Assembly: GCA_934474225.1 (NCBI GenBank)
Contig: CAKSLU010000003.1
Location: 1-64,000 of the forward strand
Reading direction: 5' to 3'
Length of the DNA stretch: 64,000 nt
Source: an uncultured Eubacteriales bacterium
Lineage (GTDB): Bacteria > Bacillota > Clostridia > Oscillospirales > CAG-272
Shown: piece by piece, positions 19,156 to 27,666 of the stretch
How positions within the stretch are numbered: position 1 is the first letter of the stretch
Layout of the letters: each line of letters opens with the position of its first letter
Position numbers and translations under genes: made by a program
The notes under the pieces: generated by a model
Told to the model about the DNA's origin: nothing
Databases searched by the model: none
The model's input: only the letters and a program-made list of their open reading frames with translations

Positions 19156-22100
19156 ATGAAAAACAGACTTCTTTCGGGCATCGGCATTCTTCTTGTGCTG
19201 GCGATGCTTTGCGCGGTTTCTGCGTTTGCCGACGACACCGTGCGCATCGGCAGCGCCGCAGAACTTGCAGCGCTCGGCGGCAAGGACTTCGCCGGCACAC
19301 TGGAGTTGACGCAGGACATCGATATGACCGGCGTCGCGATGGAGCCGCTCACTTCCTTTGCCGGAACCTTCAACGGCAACGGTTACACGATCAAAAACCT
19401 TGCGATTACCGCCGAAAAGCGGGCGTACAGCTCAACGGCGCAAGGCGTAGCGCTGTTTGAGACCTTCACAGGCACGGCGCGCGACCTCGTCTTCGAGAAT
19501 CCGTCGATTACGCTGACGGGCGGCCAGATGGTCGGCACTGCGGTGCTCTGCGGCGTGGTCGGCGAGGACGGCGCAACGATTGAAAATGTCGGCATTGTCG
19601 GCGGCAGTATCTCAATGGAATCGACGAAGACGACCTACGCGGGCGCGCTCGTCGGCGATGCCGAGAACACTTCGCTCACGGTGAAGAACTGCTTTACCGA
19701 AACAAAAATTGCCTACACCGGCAGCACAAAGCCGAATTACAACTATTTCGGCGGCATACTCGGCTATATGACGAATGTCGATCTCGCGTTTGAAAACTGC
19801 GCGGTGCTCGGCGATGTGTCGGCGCATACCTACTCCGGCATCGGTTATGCAGGCGGGTTTGTCGGCATCATCAACGGCTCCAACGCGGGGCATACCATCG
19901 ACTTTACAAACTGCTATTTCAGCGGTAAGGTGACGGGCGCAAGTGTCTGCGGCTTGGCCTACAGCGGCAGATACGTATCTCCGTCGATCACAGTCAAGGG
20001 TTGCTATTACGACAACGAAAAGAACAAGAGCGCATCCAGTTGGTCGCCGTTCAATTGCTTCGGCAATAAAGCAAAGGTCATCGGCACGCCGGAGGGCATT
20101 GCCACGGCGGATTTTGCAGCGCTTTCGATTGACGGCTTTGAAATCAAAGACGGCTATCCGTATCCCGCATGGTTTGTCGCACCCGCAGGCCCTGTAACCC
20201 TCACGATTACGGTTGACCCTGTGGACGCCACGGTCACCCTGACCGATGCCGAAGGCAAGGCAATCGAGCTGACGGCAGGCGACGCAGGCAGCTATACGGT
20301 GGTGCTCGAAGCGGGCGATTACACGCTTACGGTCACGCCCGCAGAGGGCGACACCGAGCACACCGCATCGGTGCAGAGCGTACAGGTCGGCAAGCAGGAC
20401 CGCACGGTGGAGGTCGCCCTCGTGGCAAAGACCTATACCGTCGAATTTGATTTGACGCCCGCCACGGCAGCGCTTGCGCTTTACCGCGAGAGCGCCGAGG
20501 GCGAGCTGCTTGCACCGACGGCAGGCACGACCTACACGCTCACAAAGGGCGACTATTTCTACACGGTCTCCGACTTCGGCTATGTGACGAAGTCCGGCAC
20601 GCTGACCGTGACCGAGGATACCGCCGTCTCGCTGACGCTTGACGAGAGCGAGCGCTATCCGCTGGTCTTCACCGTCTACCCGCGCCGTGCAGGCGCGGTG
20701 GTCACACTGACCCGCGCGGACGGCGACAAGCGCGAAATGACCGGCACGGACGGTACATACAGCCTGCCCGCCGGTTCGTATGACTACAAAATCACGGCGG
20801 ATGGCTATAAGACGAAGAGCGGCGCGGTTCTCGTCCCCGAGACCGATGCGATGACCTTCACGCTCGCCGCAGGCGACAGCTGGGACGGCAGCGTTTCGGC
20901 AGCGCTTGCGGGCGCGGGCACGGCGGACGAGCCTTACCGCATTGCAAATGCGGCAGACCTCGCCTACCTGTCCGCCGCGCTGCGCGACACCATCGGCAGC
21001 CCCTATAAGACGGCGTACTACACGCTGGAGGCGGACATCGACCTCGGCGGCATTGCCTGGTCGCCTGTCGGCAAGACCTCTGTCTCGCCCTTTGCCGGTC
21101 ACTTTGACGGCAAGGGTCACATGATAAGCGGTCTCGCCGTCTCGGACGAGAGCGATGTCTATGCCTACTACGGGCTGTTCGGCTGCCTCTCCGAGGCAAC
21201 CGTCAAGAACCTGACGGTCGAGGGCGAAGTCTTCTGCACCGAGCGCTCGGCGCTGGTCGGCGGACTTGCGGGCGCTGCCGTCGGCAATACCACGATTGAA
21301 AACTGCGCGACGAATGTGCTGGTCTCCGCAGAGGCGGGCGCATCGGTCGGCGGCATGGTCGGTCTCTGCCGCAAGAGCGACGACATCGGCTATACATGGG
21401 TGGACAACACGGTCCGCTTTGTCGGCTGTGTCAATGTCGGCGCCGTTATGCAAAACGGCGAGGATAAAGACCCCTTCTCGCAGGGCAGAGTCGGCGGTCT
21501 CGTCGGCTACAGCAAGAACTGTGTCCAGTTTGAGAACTGCGCAAACCTCGGCAGCATTTCCGGCGCGAACATCGCCGCCGGTATCTGCGGCAACACGGGC
21601 TCGTCGCAGGGTGACGGCTGCCATCCGTATCTGAAGAACTGCTACAACGCAGGCGATGTGTACGGCGTCCTCGGCGCATACGCACTCTACGGCAAGGGCA
21701 GCATGGGCGCATCCTATGTCACCGATTGCTATACGGTGGCTGGCGGCGCGGAGAATGCGTATGTCTATACCCGCACCGCAGAGGAGATGCGCACGGATGC
21801 ATTCGCGGCGCTGCTCGGCGATGCGTTTGCGCGTGACGATGCGGTAAACGGCGGCTATCCGTACCCCGTCGGCACCGTTGTTCCTGCAAAGGACGAAAGC
21901 CTCTCCCTCGAGGCGGACAAATATGTCGGCGTGCTGGCAATTCCCGCGGCGGCTGCGGTCGGCGACCGCTTCAGCTTCCTCGCGGGCGGCGCTGTTCCGA
22001 ACGCGGACATCCGCGTCAGCTGCGTGCAGACAACGGACGAGAGTTACCTCACCCGCCTTGCAAACGGCGAAATTGTATTGGCGAAGACGAACGACACCGG

Positions 22101-24180
22101 CGCCACAGTCACCGAGACGGTGACGCTGCTCTTCGTCGGCGACGCAGGGCAGCTGCGCCGCACGGTCACCGTCGTGCTCGCACCCGCGCCTGCGTCGCGC
22201 CGCGCACTGGCGGATACACTGGCGAAAATCTATGCTTCCAAGCGCACGCCGGACGAATGGGTCGTCTTCGACATGGCGGCATACGCCATCCTCACCGACG
22301 GCATGGAGGATGCGCCCCGCGTCTCGGCAGACGCCGTGCAGAACTATATCAACCTTGCGATCGACGGGCTGAACAAGTCCTACACGCTCCCGAAGGACCG
22401 CGCCAAGGCGGAGATTATCATGGGCGTGCTCGGCATCGATACCGAGAAGCTCTATCCCGTCAACAGCGCGACGGCGATGAACAATGCGGCGGCACTCCGC
22501 GCTGAGAACATCGGCAGCGACTATACCGCGGCGGTCTGGGCGCTGCTTGCAGACATGCAGGGCAAGGTCAATTATACAAACGCGCAGAAGAAAGCGCTGG
22601 TCACCACGCTGCTGCGCAACCAGCGTGAAAACGGCATGTTCAGCTACACCTATGGGCTGAACACCTATACCGATGCGGATACGACCGGCTGGGCGCTGGC
22701 GGCACTCGCCCGCTTTGTGCTGGATACCCGCGATACCTACGGCGTCCGCGCGGATGCGCAGAAGTTTGTGGATGCCGCGCTTGCAGGCCTTTCGGCAGAG
22801 CTTGGCGCAAACGGCTCGTATGGCAACATCAACACCGATGCGGCAGTCATCACCGGCCTTCTTGCGCTCGGCATCGACCCGGCGACCGACGCGCGCTTCA
22901 TCCGCGGCGGCTGCACGCTTGCCGATGCACCGATGCTCTATGTCAATGAAGCGAAGAATGGCTTTGTGACCGCTTATGTGGACGGCGACGCCGGTATCAA
23001 GGCGGAGGCGCTTGCCACCGAGCAGGGCTTCCGTGCGCTGGTCGCGCTCGAAATCTTTGAGGCGCGCGGCAAGCAGCCGTACAACATTTTCGCCTGCAAC
23101 CTGATTGCCGCGGACGATGCGGAGGCAATCCTCTTCCGCACGCCTGTCCGTGCCACCGGCACCGGCACGACGGAATTGCCCGCCGAGCCGGACAAGGACG
23201 CTGCCACCATTACGGTGACCTACACGCTGACCGGGCTGAAGAAGAAGGTCTGGGCTTCCGGTGAGTTTGCCGTCAAGGAAGGCTCCACGGTCTACCACCT
23301 GCTCCGCGATGTGGCTGTGGCAAACGGCATCACCGTCGTCGGGCTGGAAAAGGGCTATGTTTCCGCGATGACCAAGGACGGCGAGACGCTTGCCGAGTTT
23401 GAAAACGGCAAGTCCAGCGGCTGGCTCTACTATGTCAACGGCGAACTGCCGAAGGTGGGCATCACCGACTACACGCTGAAAGCGGGCGACAAGGTCGAGT
23501 GGCTGTACACCTCGGACTACAAGCAGGAGAGCGGCGGCAGTAGCATGGGCAGCGGCAGCCGTCGTGAAGATACCAAGACGGACGAGAAGTCGGACGAGAA
23601 GACCGAAGATACGCCGACCACGCCCGCAGAATGGGTCAATCCGTTCACCGATGTCAAGACGGGCGACTGGTACTTTGACGCTGTGCGCTTTGTCTCGGAA
23701 GAAAAGCTGTTCAGCGGCATGACCGCGACCGAGTTTGCACCCGGCGTGTCGCTCAGCCGCGCGATGCTCGTGACGGTCCTCTTCCGCCACGAGGGCGAGC
23801 CTGCGGCAAAGGCGGCAGCTTTCACGGATGTACCGGCAGATGCATGGTACGAGGGGGCGGTTGCCTGGGCGGCGGCAAACGGCATTGTCAAGGGCGTCAC
23901 CGAGACCGAATTTGCGCCCGACGCGCCGATTTCGCGTGAGCAGCTGGCAACACTGCTGTACCGCTATGCCGCATACAAGAAGTATGCATCCAAGGATGGC
24001 GACAAGCTGAACTTCACGGATGCGGACAGTGTGTCGGCATATGCTGTGCCTGCGCTCTCGTGGGCGACGGCAAACGGCATTGTCGCAGGGCGTGACGACG
24101 GCAGCGTCGCCCCGCAGGACGGCGCGACCCGCGCCGAGACCGCAATCGTGATGATGCGGCTTCTGAAACTTGCAAAGTAA
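19156..24180 (+). CDS. S-layer-tethered transcobalamin-like corrinoid-binding protein (predicted)
   Basis: A 1674-residue exported protein. Order: signal peptide (1-26); GLUG-like repeats (about 45-340); PEGA-like beta domains (345-575); second GLUG block (590-900); a beta domain (920-1011); an alpha/alpha-toroid of prenyltransferase/transcobalamin type (about 1014-1320, e.g. TADTTGWALAALARF-like helices); DUF4430, the transcobalamin C-terminal-like domain (1348-1457, with SGWLYYVNGELP and GDKVEWLY); a charged linker; three SLH repeats (1495-1674). Toroid plus DUF4430 is the same two-domain order as human intrinsic factor and transcobalamin. The upstream B12 riboswitch strengthens the role: capture of corrinoids at the cell wall. 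Ligand binding itself is inference. No B12 ABC importer is adjacent. Confidence 0.85.
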   Translation: MKNRLLSGIGILLVLAMLCAVSAFADDTVRIGSAAELAALGGKDFAGTLELTQDIDMTGVAMEPLTSFAGTFNGNGYTIKNLAITAEKRAYSSTAQGVALFETFTGTARDLVFENPSITLTGGQMVGTAVLCGVVGEDGATIENVGIVGGSISMESTKTTYAGALVGDAENTSLTVKNCFTETKIAYTGSTKPNYNYFGGILGYMTNVDLAFENCAVLGDVSAHTYSGIGYAGGFVGIINGSNAGHTIDFTNCYFSGKVTGASVCGLAYSGRYVSPSITVKGCYYDNEKNKSASSWSPFNCFGNKAKVIGTPEGIATADFAALSIDGFEIKDGYPYPAWFVAPAGPVTLTITVDPVDATVTLTDAEGKAIELTAGDAGSYTVVLEAGDYTLTVTPAEGDTEHTASVQSVQVGKQDRTVEVALVAKTYTVEFDLTPATAALALYRESAEGELLAPTAGTTYTLTKGDYFYTVSDFGYVTKSGTLTVTEDTAVSLTLDESERYPLVFTVYPRRAGAVVTLTRADGDKREMTGTDGTYSLPAGSYDYKITADGYKTKSGAVLVPETDAMTFTLAAGDSWDGSVSAALAGAGTADEPYRIANAADLAYLSAALRDTIGSPYKTAYYTLEADIDLGGIAWSPVGKTSVSPFAGHFDGKGHMISGLAVSDESDVYAYYGLFGCLSEATVKNLTVEGEVFCTERSALVGGLAGAAVGNTTIENCATNVLVSAEAGASVGGMVGLCRKSDDIGYTWVDNTVRFVGCVNVGAVMQNGEDKDPFSQGRVGGLVGYSKNCVQFENCANLGSISGANIAAGICGNTGSSQGDGCHPYLKNCYNAGDVYGVLGAYALYGKGSMGASYVTDCYTVAGGAENAYVYTRTAEEMRTDAFAALLGDAFARDDAVNGGYPYPVGTVVPAKDESLSLEADKYVGVLAIPAAAAVGDRFSFLAGGAVPNADIRVSCVQTTDESYLTRLANGEIVLAKTNDTGATVTETVTLLFVGDAGQLRRTVTVVLAPAPASRRALADTLAKIYASKRTPDEWVVFDMAAYAILTDGMEDAPRVSADAVQNYINLAIDGLNKSYTLPKDRAKAEIIMGVLGIDTEKLYPVNSATAMNNAAALRAENIGSDYTAAVWALLADMQGKVNYTNAQKKALVTTLLRNQRENGMFSYTYGLNTYTDADTTGWALAALARFVLDTRDTYGVRADAQKFVDAALAGLSAELGANGSYGNINTDAAVITGLLALGIDPATDARFIRGGCTLADAPMLYVNEAKNGFVTAYVDGDAGIKAEALATEQGFRALVALEIFEARGKQPYNIFACNLIAADDAEAILFRTPVRATGTGTTELPAEPDKDAATITVTYTLTGLKKKVWASGEFAVKEGSTVYHLLRDVAVANGITVVGLEKGYVSAMTKDGETLAEFENGKSSGWLYYVNGELPKVGITDYTLKAGDKVEWLYTSDYKQESGGSSMGSGSRREDTKTDEKSDEKTEDTPTTPAEWVNPFTDVKTGDWYFDAVRFVSEEKLFSGMTATEFAPGVSLSRAMLVTVLFRHEGEPAAKAAAFTDVPADAWYEGAVAWAAANGIVKGVTETEFAPDAPISREQLATLLYRYAAYKKYASKDGDKLNFTDADSVSAYAVPALSWATANGIVAGRDDGSVAPQDGATRAETAIVMMRLLKLAK

Positions 24181-24184
24181 AGAG

Positions 24185-24216
24185 AAAACCGTCTGCGAAA
24201 GCAGACGGTTTTTTAT
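24185..24216. terminator. bidirectional terminator
   Basis: AAAACCGTCTGC-GAAA-GCAGACGGTTTT hairpin with T on one side and A on the other, between convergent genes. Confidence 0.9.
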
Positions 24217-24252
24217 TTTAAGTTTTCTCTTGCGGACTTGTAATGCAGCGGC

Positions 24253-24729
24253 TTATCGGATGATTTTCCACGCATCGACAAGCCGTTCGAGTGACCACGC
24301 GGCATTGGCGGGACTGGTCGAGGGCAGGCGCACGGCGGGGATGCCCACTGCGGGGAGCTGCCAGCGCGTGTAGAGCGCGTCGGCGGCTGTGCCGTTTGTG
24401 AAAATGCGCGTGATGGGCGCTGCTGCGAGGATGGGGGCAAGGTCGTTTGGGCAGGCGTCTCGGATGCTGGCATCGGCGGAGCCGTCGATGTCGCAGGCGG
24501 CGAGCACGTCCCACAGTGCGATGCGGTTTGCCAGAAGAAACGCGCGCTTTTCGGGAATCGTCATGGGTATGGGACAGTCGAAGACGGCGGCGGTCACACG
24601 CCAGAATCGATTTTGCGCATGTCCATAGAAAAAGCCGGTCTCCCGCGATTTGACCGAGGGAAACGAGCCGAGAATCAGAACGGTCGAATGCGCGTCGTAG
24701 ACCGGCGGAATCGGATGTATTTGTCGCAT
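24253..24729 (-). CDS. DNA-deoxyinosine glycosylase (uracil-DNA glycosylase superfamily)
   Basis: A 158-residue protein with the N-terminal VLILGSFPSVKSRE motif, the HAQNRFW segment near residue 49 and the IFTNGTAAD segment, the pattern of the small clostridial deoxyinosine/mismatch glycosylases in the UDG superfamily. It would remove deaminated bases to start base excision repair. ATG 24729 is preceded by GGAGGTG, so longer upstream frames that run through the promoter region are not used. It converges on the transcobalamin-like gene and is divergent from the zinc-ribbon gene. Confidence 0.85.
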   Translation of the reverse strand: MRQIHPIPPVYDAHSTVLILGSFPSVKSRETGFFYGHAQNRFWRVTAAVFDCPIPMTIPEKRAFLLANRIALWDVLAACDIDGSADASIRDACPNDLAPILAAAPITRIFTNGTAADALYTRWQLPAVGIPAVRLPSTSPANAAWSLERLVDAWKIIR

Positions 24730-24749
24730 GGTACACCTCCGAAAAAGAA

Positions 24750-24778
24750 TTGACATTCCGAAAAGATTATAGTATACT
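24750..24778 (+). promoter_or_regulatory. sigma-A promoter for zinc-ribbon DUF4190 gene
   Basis: Perfect TTGACA (24750-24755), 17-base spacer, TATACT (24773-24778), 37 bases before the start. Confidence 0.9.
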
Positions 24779-24814
24779 GAAGCTGTAAAATCAAGCAGAG
24801 CGGAGGAGTTTACC

Positions 24815-25348
24815 ATGAGATTTTGCGGAAATTGCGGTTCACAGCTTGAGGACGGCACGCGCTTCTGCCCAAACTGCGGCGCGCCGACCCCCGAAGACAC
24901 CGCGCAGGCAAACGCACAAACCACTGCACAAACCAACACACAGACGCAGACTGATACACAGACACAGACGCAGACCGGCGCTGCGAATACCGCGCAGAGC
25001 GAACCTCTGCATGCAGAGGTCGTGACCCCGACACCGACGCCCGCGCCGAAGACCAACGGCTTTGCAATTGCGGGACTGGTGCTTGGCATCTGCTCGATTC
25101 TGTTCGGCTGGCTCTGCTGCTTCAACATCACCTCGGTGCTTGGCATCGTCTTTTCCATCATCGGTCTGTGCCAGACCTCCGGCGGAAAAGGAAACGGCAA
25201 AGGGCTTGCCGTCGCGGGACTGGTGCTCAGCATCCTGTCGATTCTGCTGCTGGTCGGCTTCGGACTGCTCTCGCAGGCGTTTGAGGTCTATTTCAGCCCA
25301 AACGGCGACTTTTACCGCATTTACGACGATATTCTTTCGCAGATTTGA
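24815..25348 (+). CDS. zinc-ribbon DUF4190-type membrane protein
   Basis: A 177-residue protein. The N-terminal zinc ribbon has CxxC pairs at 4/7 and 18/21. A Thr/Gln-rich linker (about residues 28-65, TQTQTDTQTQTQ) follows, then two hydrophobic helices in the DUF4190 pattern (IAGLVLGICSILFGWLCC and VAGLVLSILSILLLVGFGLL) separated by a GGKGNGKG turn. It ends with a short polar tail. Proteins of this build are frequent in Clostridia and uncharacterised. It is probably monocistronic, with its own promoter and terminator. Confidence 0.8.
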   Translation: MRFCGNCGSQLEDGTRFCPNCGAPTPEDTAQANAQTTAQTNTQTQTDTQTQTQTGAANTAQSEPLHAEVVTPTPTPAPKTNGFAIAGLVLGICSILFGWLCCFNITSVLGIVFSIIGLCQTSGGKGNGKGLAVAGLVLSILSILLLVGFGLLSQAFEVYFSPNGDFYRIYDDILSQI

Positions 25349-25353
25349 ATTTT

Positions 25354-25390
25354 GCCCCGACTGCTTTGGCAGTCGGGGCTTTCACATTTT
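25354..25390 (+). terminator. terminator after zinc-ribbon gene
   Basis: GCCCCGACTGC (25354-25364) and GCAGTCGGGGC (25369-25379) form an 11-bp stem with a TTTG loop; the tail is moderately T-rich. Confidence 0.8.
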
Positions 25391-25438
25391 GCCGCGCGGG
25401 CGCATATCCTGTACTTGAAAAACCATCGGAGGTGCGCT

Positions 25439-26731
25439 ATGCTGATTCACATTGTCGAGCCGGGGGAGACTGCCTACGGCATCGCTGCGCGCTACGGCGT
25501 CTCGCCCGTGCGGCTGCTTGCGGACAACGGACTGTCCGCGTCGGATACGCTTGCCGTCGGGCAGGCGCTGCTCGTGCTGATTCCCGCCGAGGTGTACACG
25601 GTGCAGCCGGGCGATACGCTCTATTCGATTGCCGCCGCCGCGGATACAAGCGTGCTTGCGCTGGTGCAGAACAATCCCTATCTTACGGATGCTGACACGC
25701 TGCGCCCCGGCGAGAAACTGGTGCTGCGCTATACGGGCGATAAGCGGCGGTCGGTCTACATCACCGGCTATGCCTATCCGTACATCAGCCGAAATGTGCT
25801 GTACCGCGCGCTGCCGTATCTCAGCTACCTCACCATCTTCGGCTACGGCTTCACGGAGGACGGGACACTCATCGGCATCGACGATGTGCCGTTGATTGAG
25901 GCAGCCCGCGCGTTCGGTGCAGCGCCGGTCATGCTGCTGTCCTCGATTACCGAAAGCGGCAATTTCAACAGCGCGCGGGCAAGCCGCCTGTTCAACGATG
26001 CGGCTCTGCAGGCGACGGTGCTCGACAATGTGCTTGCCACCATGCGGGAGAAGGGCTATGCGGGGCTGGACATCGACTTTGAATATATCGACCCCGCCGA
26101 CCGGGATGCGTTTGTCGCCTTTGTTGCGGCGGCGGTCGAAAAGCTCTCGCCCTACGGCTACTTCGTCAACACCGACCTCGCGCCGAAAACCTCCGCCGCA
26201 CAGTCCGGGCTGCTCTATGAGGCGCATGATTACGCCGCGCTCGGTGCAGCGTCGGATACGCTCTTTCTCATGACCTATGAATGGGGGTATACTTACGGAC
26301 CGCCGCTTGCCGTCGCACCGATTGATCAGGTGCGCCGTGTGGTGGACTACGCCGTCTCCGAAATCGACCCCGCAAAGCTGCTGCTCGGCATCCCGAATTA
26401 CGGCTACGACTGGCAGCTCCCCTATGAAAAGGGCGTCACGGCGGCGCGCTCGCTCGGCAACGAGGAGGCGGTCGCGCTGGCGGCGCGCTACGGCGCGGAA
26501 ATCGAATACGACCCCGTCTCCGCCGCGCCGTATTTCTATTATACCGACGGCGAGGGAAACGCGCATGTCGTCTGGTTTGAGGATGTGCGCAGCATGCTGG
26601 CGTCTTACGACCTGATGGATGCCTACGACCTGCGCGGCGCGGGGTATTGGAATGTGATGCGCCCCTTTGCGCAGAACTATGCCTTGCTGGCATCGCTCTA
26701 CGACATCGAAAAGCCGGGATTTACCGCATAA
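25439..26731 (+). CDS. spore-type LysM-GH18 peptidoglycan hydrolase (SleL/YaaH-like)
   Basis: A 430-residue protein with two N-terminal LysM repeats (about residues 2-47 and 50-95; the second begins YTVQPGDTLYSIA) and a GH18 barrel. The catalytic strand is GLDIDFEYID near residue 220, keeping the D-x-D-x-E residues. No signal peptide is seen, as in SleL/YaaH, which are loaded onto the forming spore. The family cuts cortex peptidoglycan during germination. GGAGGTG precedes ATG 25439. A CATATCCT sequence about 30 bases upstream resembles a sporulation-sigma -10 but is weak evidence. This gene is the best marker of endospore formation in the window. Confidence 0.88.
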   Translation: MLIHIVEPGETAYGIAARYGVSPVRLLADNGLSASDTLAVGQALLVLIPAEVYTVQPGDTLYSIAAAADTSVLALVQNNPYLTDADTLRPGEKLVLRYTGDKRRSVYITGYAYPYISRNVLYRALPYLSYLTIFGYGFTEDGTLIGIDDVPLIEAARAFGAAPVMLLSSITESGNFNSARASRLFNDAALQATVLDNVLATMREKGYAGLDIDFEYIDPADRDAFVAFVAAAVEKLSPYGYFVNTDLAPKTSAAQSGLLYEAHDYAALGAASDTLFLMTYEWGYTYGPPLAVAPIDQVRRVVDYAVSEIDPAKLLLGIPNYGYDWQLPYEKGVTAARSLGNEEAVALAARYGAEIEYDPVSAAPYFYYTDGEGNAHVVWFEDVRSMLASYDLMDAYDLRGAGYWNVMRPFAQNYALLASLYDIEKPGFTA

Positions 26732-26762
26732 ATATCCCCCTGCCTGCGAAATGCGAAAAATG

Positions 26763-26791
26763 TTGCAGTTATAGACATTATCTGCTATAAT
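26763..26791 (+). promoter_or_regulatory. sigma-A promoter for His-rich zinc-ribbon gene
   Basis: TTGCAG (26763-26768), 17-base spacer, TATAAT (26786-26791). Confidence 0.85.
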
Positions 26792-26822
26792 TAAAGCGAA
26801 GAAAGCAGGGAGGAGAAAGCGT

Positions 26823-27494
26823 ATGTCTACGGTTTTCTATAAAGAATGTCACGGCTGCGGCAAACTTGTCCGCTTTTCTTCACCCGAGGCGCGCTATGAT
26901 TGGACGCAGCCTTGCCCGTTTTGCGGCGAAATGCTTGTGGACACCGCTTTTACGACCGAGGTGGAATTGTCAGACCCGGCATCGGTCGCTGCGGCTGGAA
27001 AAGAGGAAGAAAAACACAGCTATCAGATTTTTTCGGAATATTTGCTGGGCGATTCGGCAAAAGAACAGCGGTATTTTGCCCGCATTAAAGAAGAACAGCA
27101 AAAGTCTGAACAAAAGCAGGGGCTTTCCCAAAAAGAGAACGCTGTGGCAGGAAAAAAACATCGTATATGGTGGTGGATAGCAGCCATTTTCGTTGTTTTG
27201 GGATTTGTTTCTATGATTCGCGAACAAGGCGCTGAGACTGTCCTTGAAGGAATGTTCTATTGGGCGCTTGCTGCCGGTGTAGCAGTCGTTATCTGCTGTA
27301 TCAAGGAGCTGTTCGCCGCTGCGCCGCCGCGGCGGCGCAGCGGCGGTTCCGACCGCTCAAAGGATGATTGGGTCGTGCGGTATACGGTATATCATGAACT
27401 GATGAAGAACGACCACTGCGATTGCCGCCATTCGTCCTCGCATGACTGCGACTGCCATCATTCATCCTCACATGACTGCGATCACCATCACTGA
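26823..27494 (+). CDS. zinc-ribbon membrane protein with His/Cys-rich tail
   Basis: A 223-residue protein of unknown function. The N-terminus has CxxC pairs at 9/12 and 31/34. Residues about 60-115 are charged and helical. Two hydrophobic segments follow (WWWIAAIFVVLGFVSMI and MFYWALAAGVAVVICC). The tail carries repeated HSSSHDCDCH units ending DCDHHH, a likely metal-binding tract. A perfect 32-bp palindrome in the DNA encodes its APPRRRSGG segment. It has its own promoter and terminator. Metal sensing or storage is possible but unsupported. Confidence 0.7.
   Translation: MSTVFYKECHGCGKLVRFSSPEARYDWTQPCPFCGEMLVDTAFTTEVELSDPASVAAAGKEEEKHSYQIFSEYLLGDSAKEQRYFARIKEEQQKSEQKQGLSQKENAVAGKKHRIWWWIAAIFVVLGFVSMIREQGAETVLEGMFYWALAAGVAVVICCIKELFAAAPPRRRSGGSDRSKDDWVVRYTVYHELMKNDHCDCRHSSSHDCDCHHSSSHDCDHHH
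27314..27345. repeat. perfect 32-bp GC palindrome inside the His-rich protein gene
   Basis: The arm CGCCGCTGCGCCGCCG (27314-27329) is followed directly by its reverse complement (27330-27345), with no spacer. It lies within an otherwise AT-richer gene. Confidence 0.9.
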
Positions 27495-27540
27495 AAAATC
27501 CCGCACAGGTAAATGGTGGGTGGCCATAAAACAGTTAACT

Positions 27541-27578
27541 GCGGCACTCGAAATAATGTCGAGTGCCGCTTATTTTTT
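27541..27578 (+). terminator. terminator of His-rich protein gene
   Basis: GCGGCACTCGA and TCGAGTGCCGC pair over a 7-base loop, followed by TTATTTTTTT. Confidence 0.9.
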
Positions 27579-27589
27579 TGAATGCAAAA

Positions 27590-27617
27590 TGAACCTTTCG
27601 ATACTTGAACCCGTCTA
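27590..27617 (+). promoter_or_regulatory. ECF-sigma-type promoter upstream of the ECF sigma gene
   Basis: TGAACC (27590-27595) and CGTCTA (27612-27617) are separated by 16 bases, the pattern of ECF sigma promoters of the B. subtilis SigM/W/X/V type. Its place directly before an ECF sigma gene suggests autoregulation. Confidence 0.65.
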
Positions 27618-27666
27618 TATAAGTGAAACCGGTTTGAATCACGCATAGACCAAAGGAGGTGAGGAT

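Noticed and set aside
19612..23790. Very long open frame antisense to the transcobalamin-like gene
   Set aside because: It mirrors the codon pattern of the sense gene in GC-rich DNA, has no family features and no ribosome site. The sense protein has clear domains throughout.
24730..25233. A longer N-terminus for the deoxyinosine glycosylase
   Set aside because: It would run through a perfect promoter and the opposite zinc-ribbon gene; ATG 24729 has GGAGGTG before it and starts the family homology.
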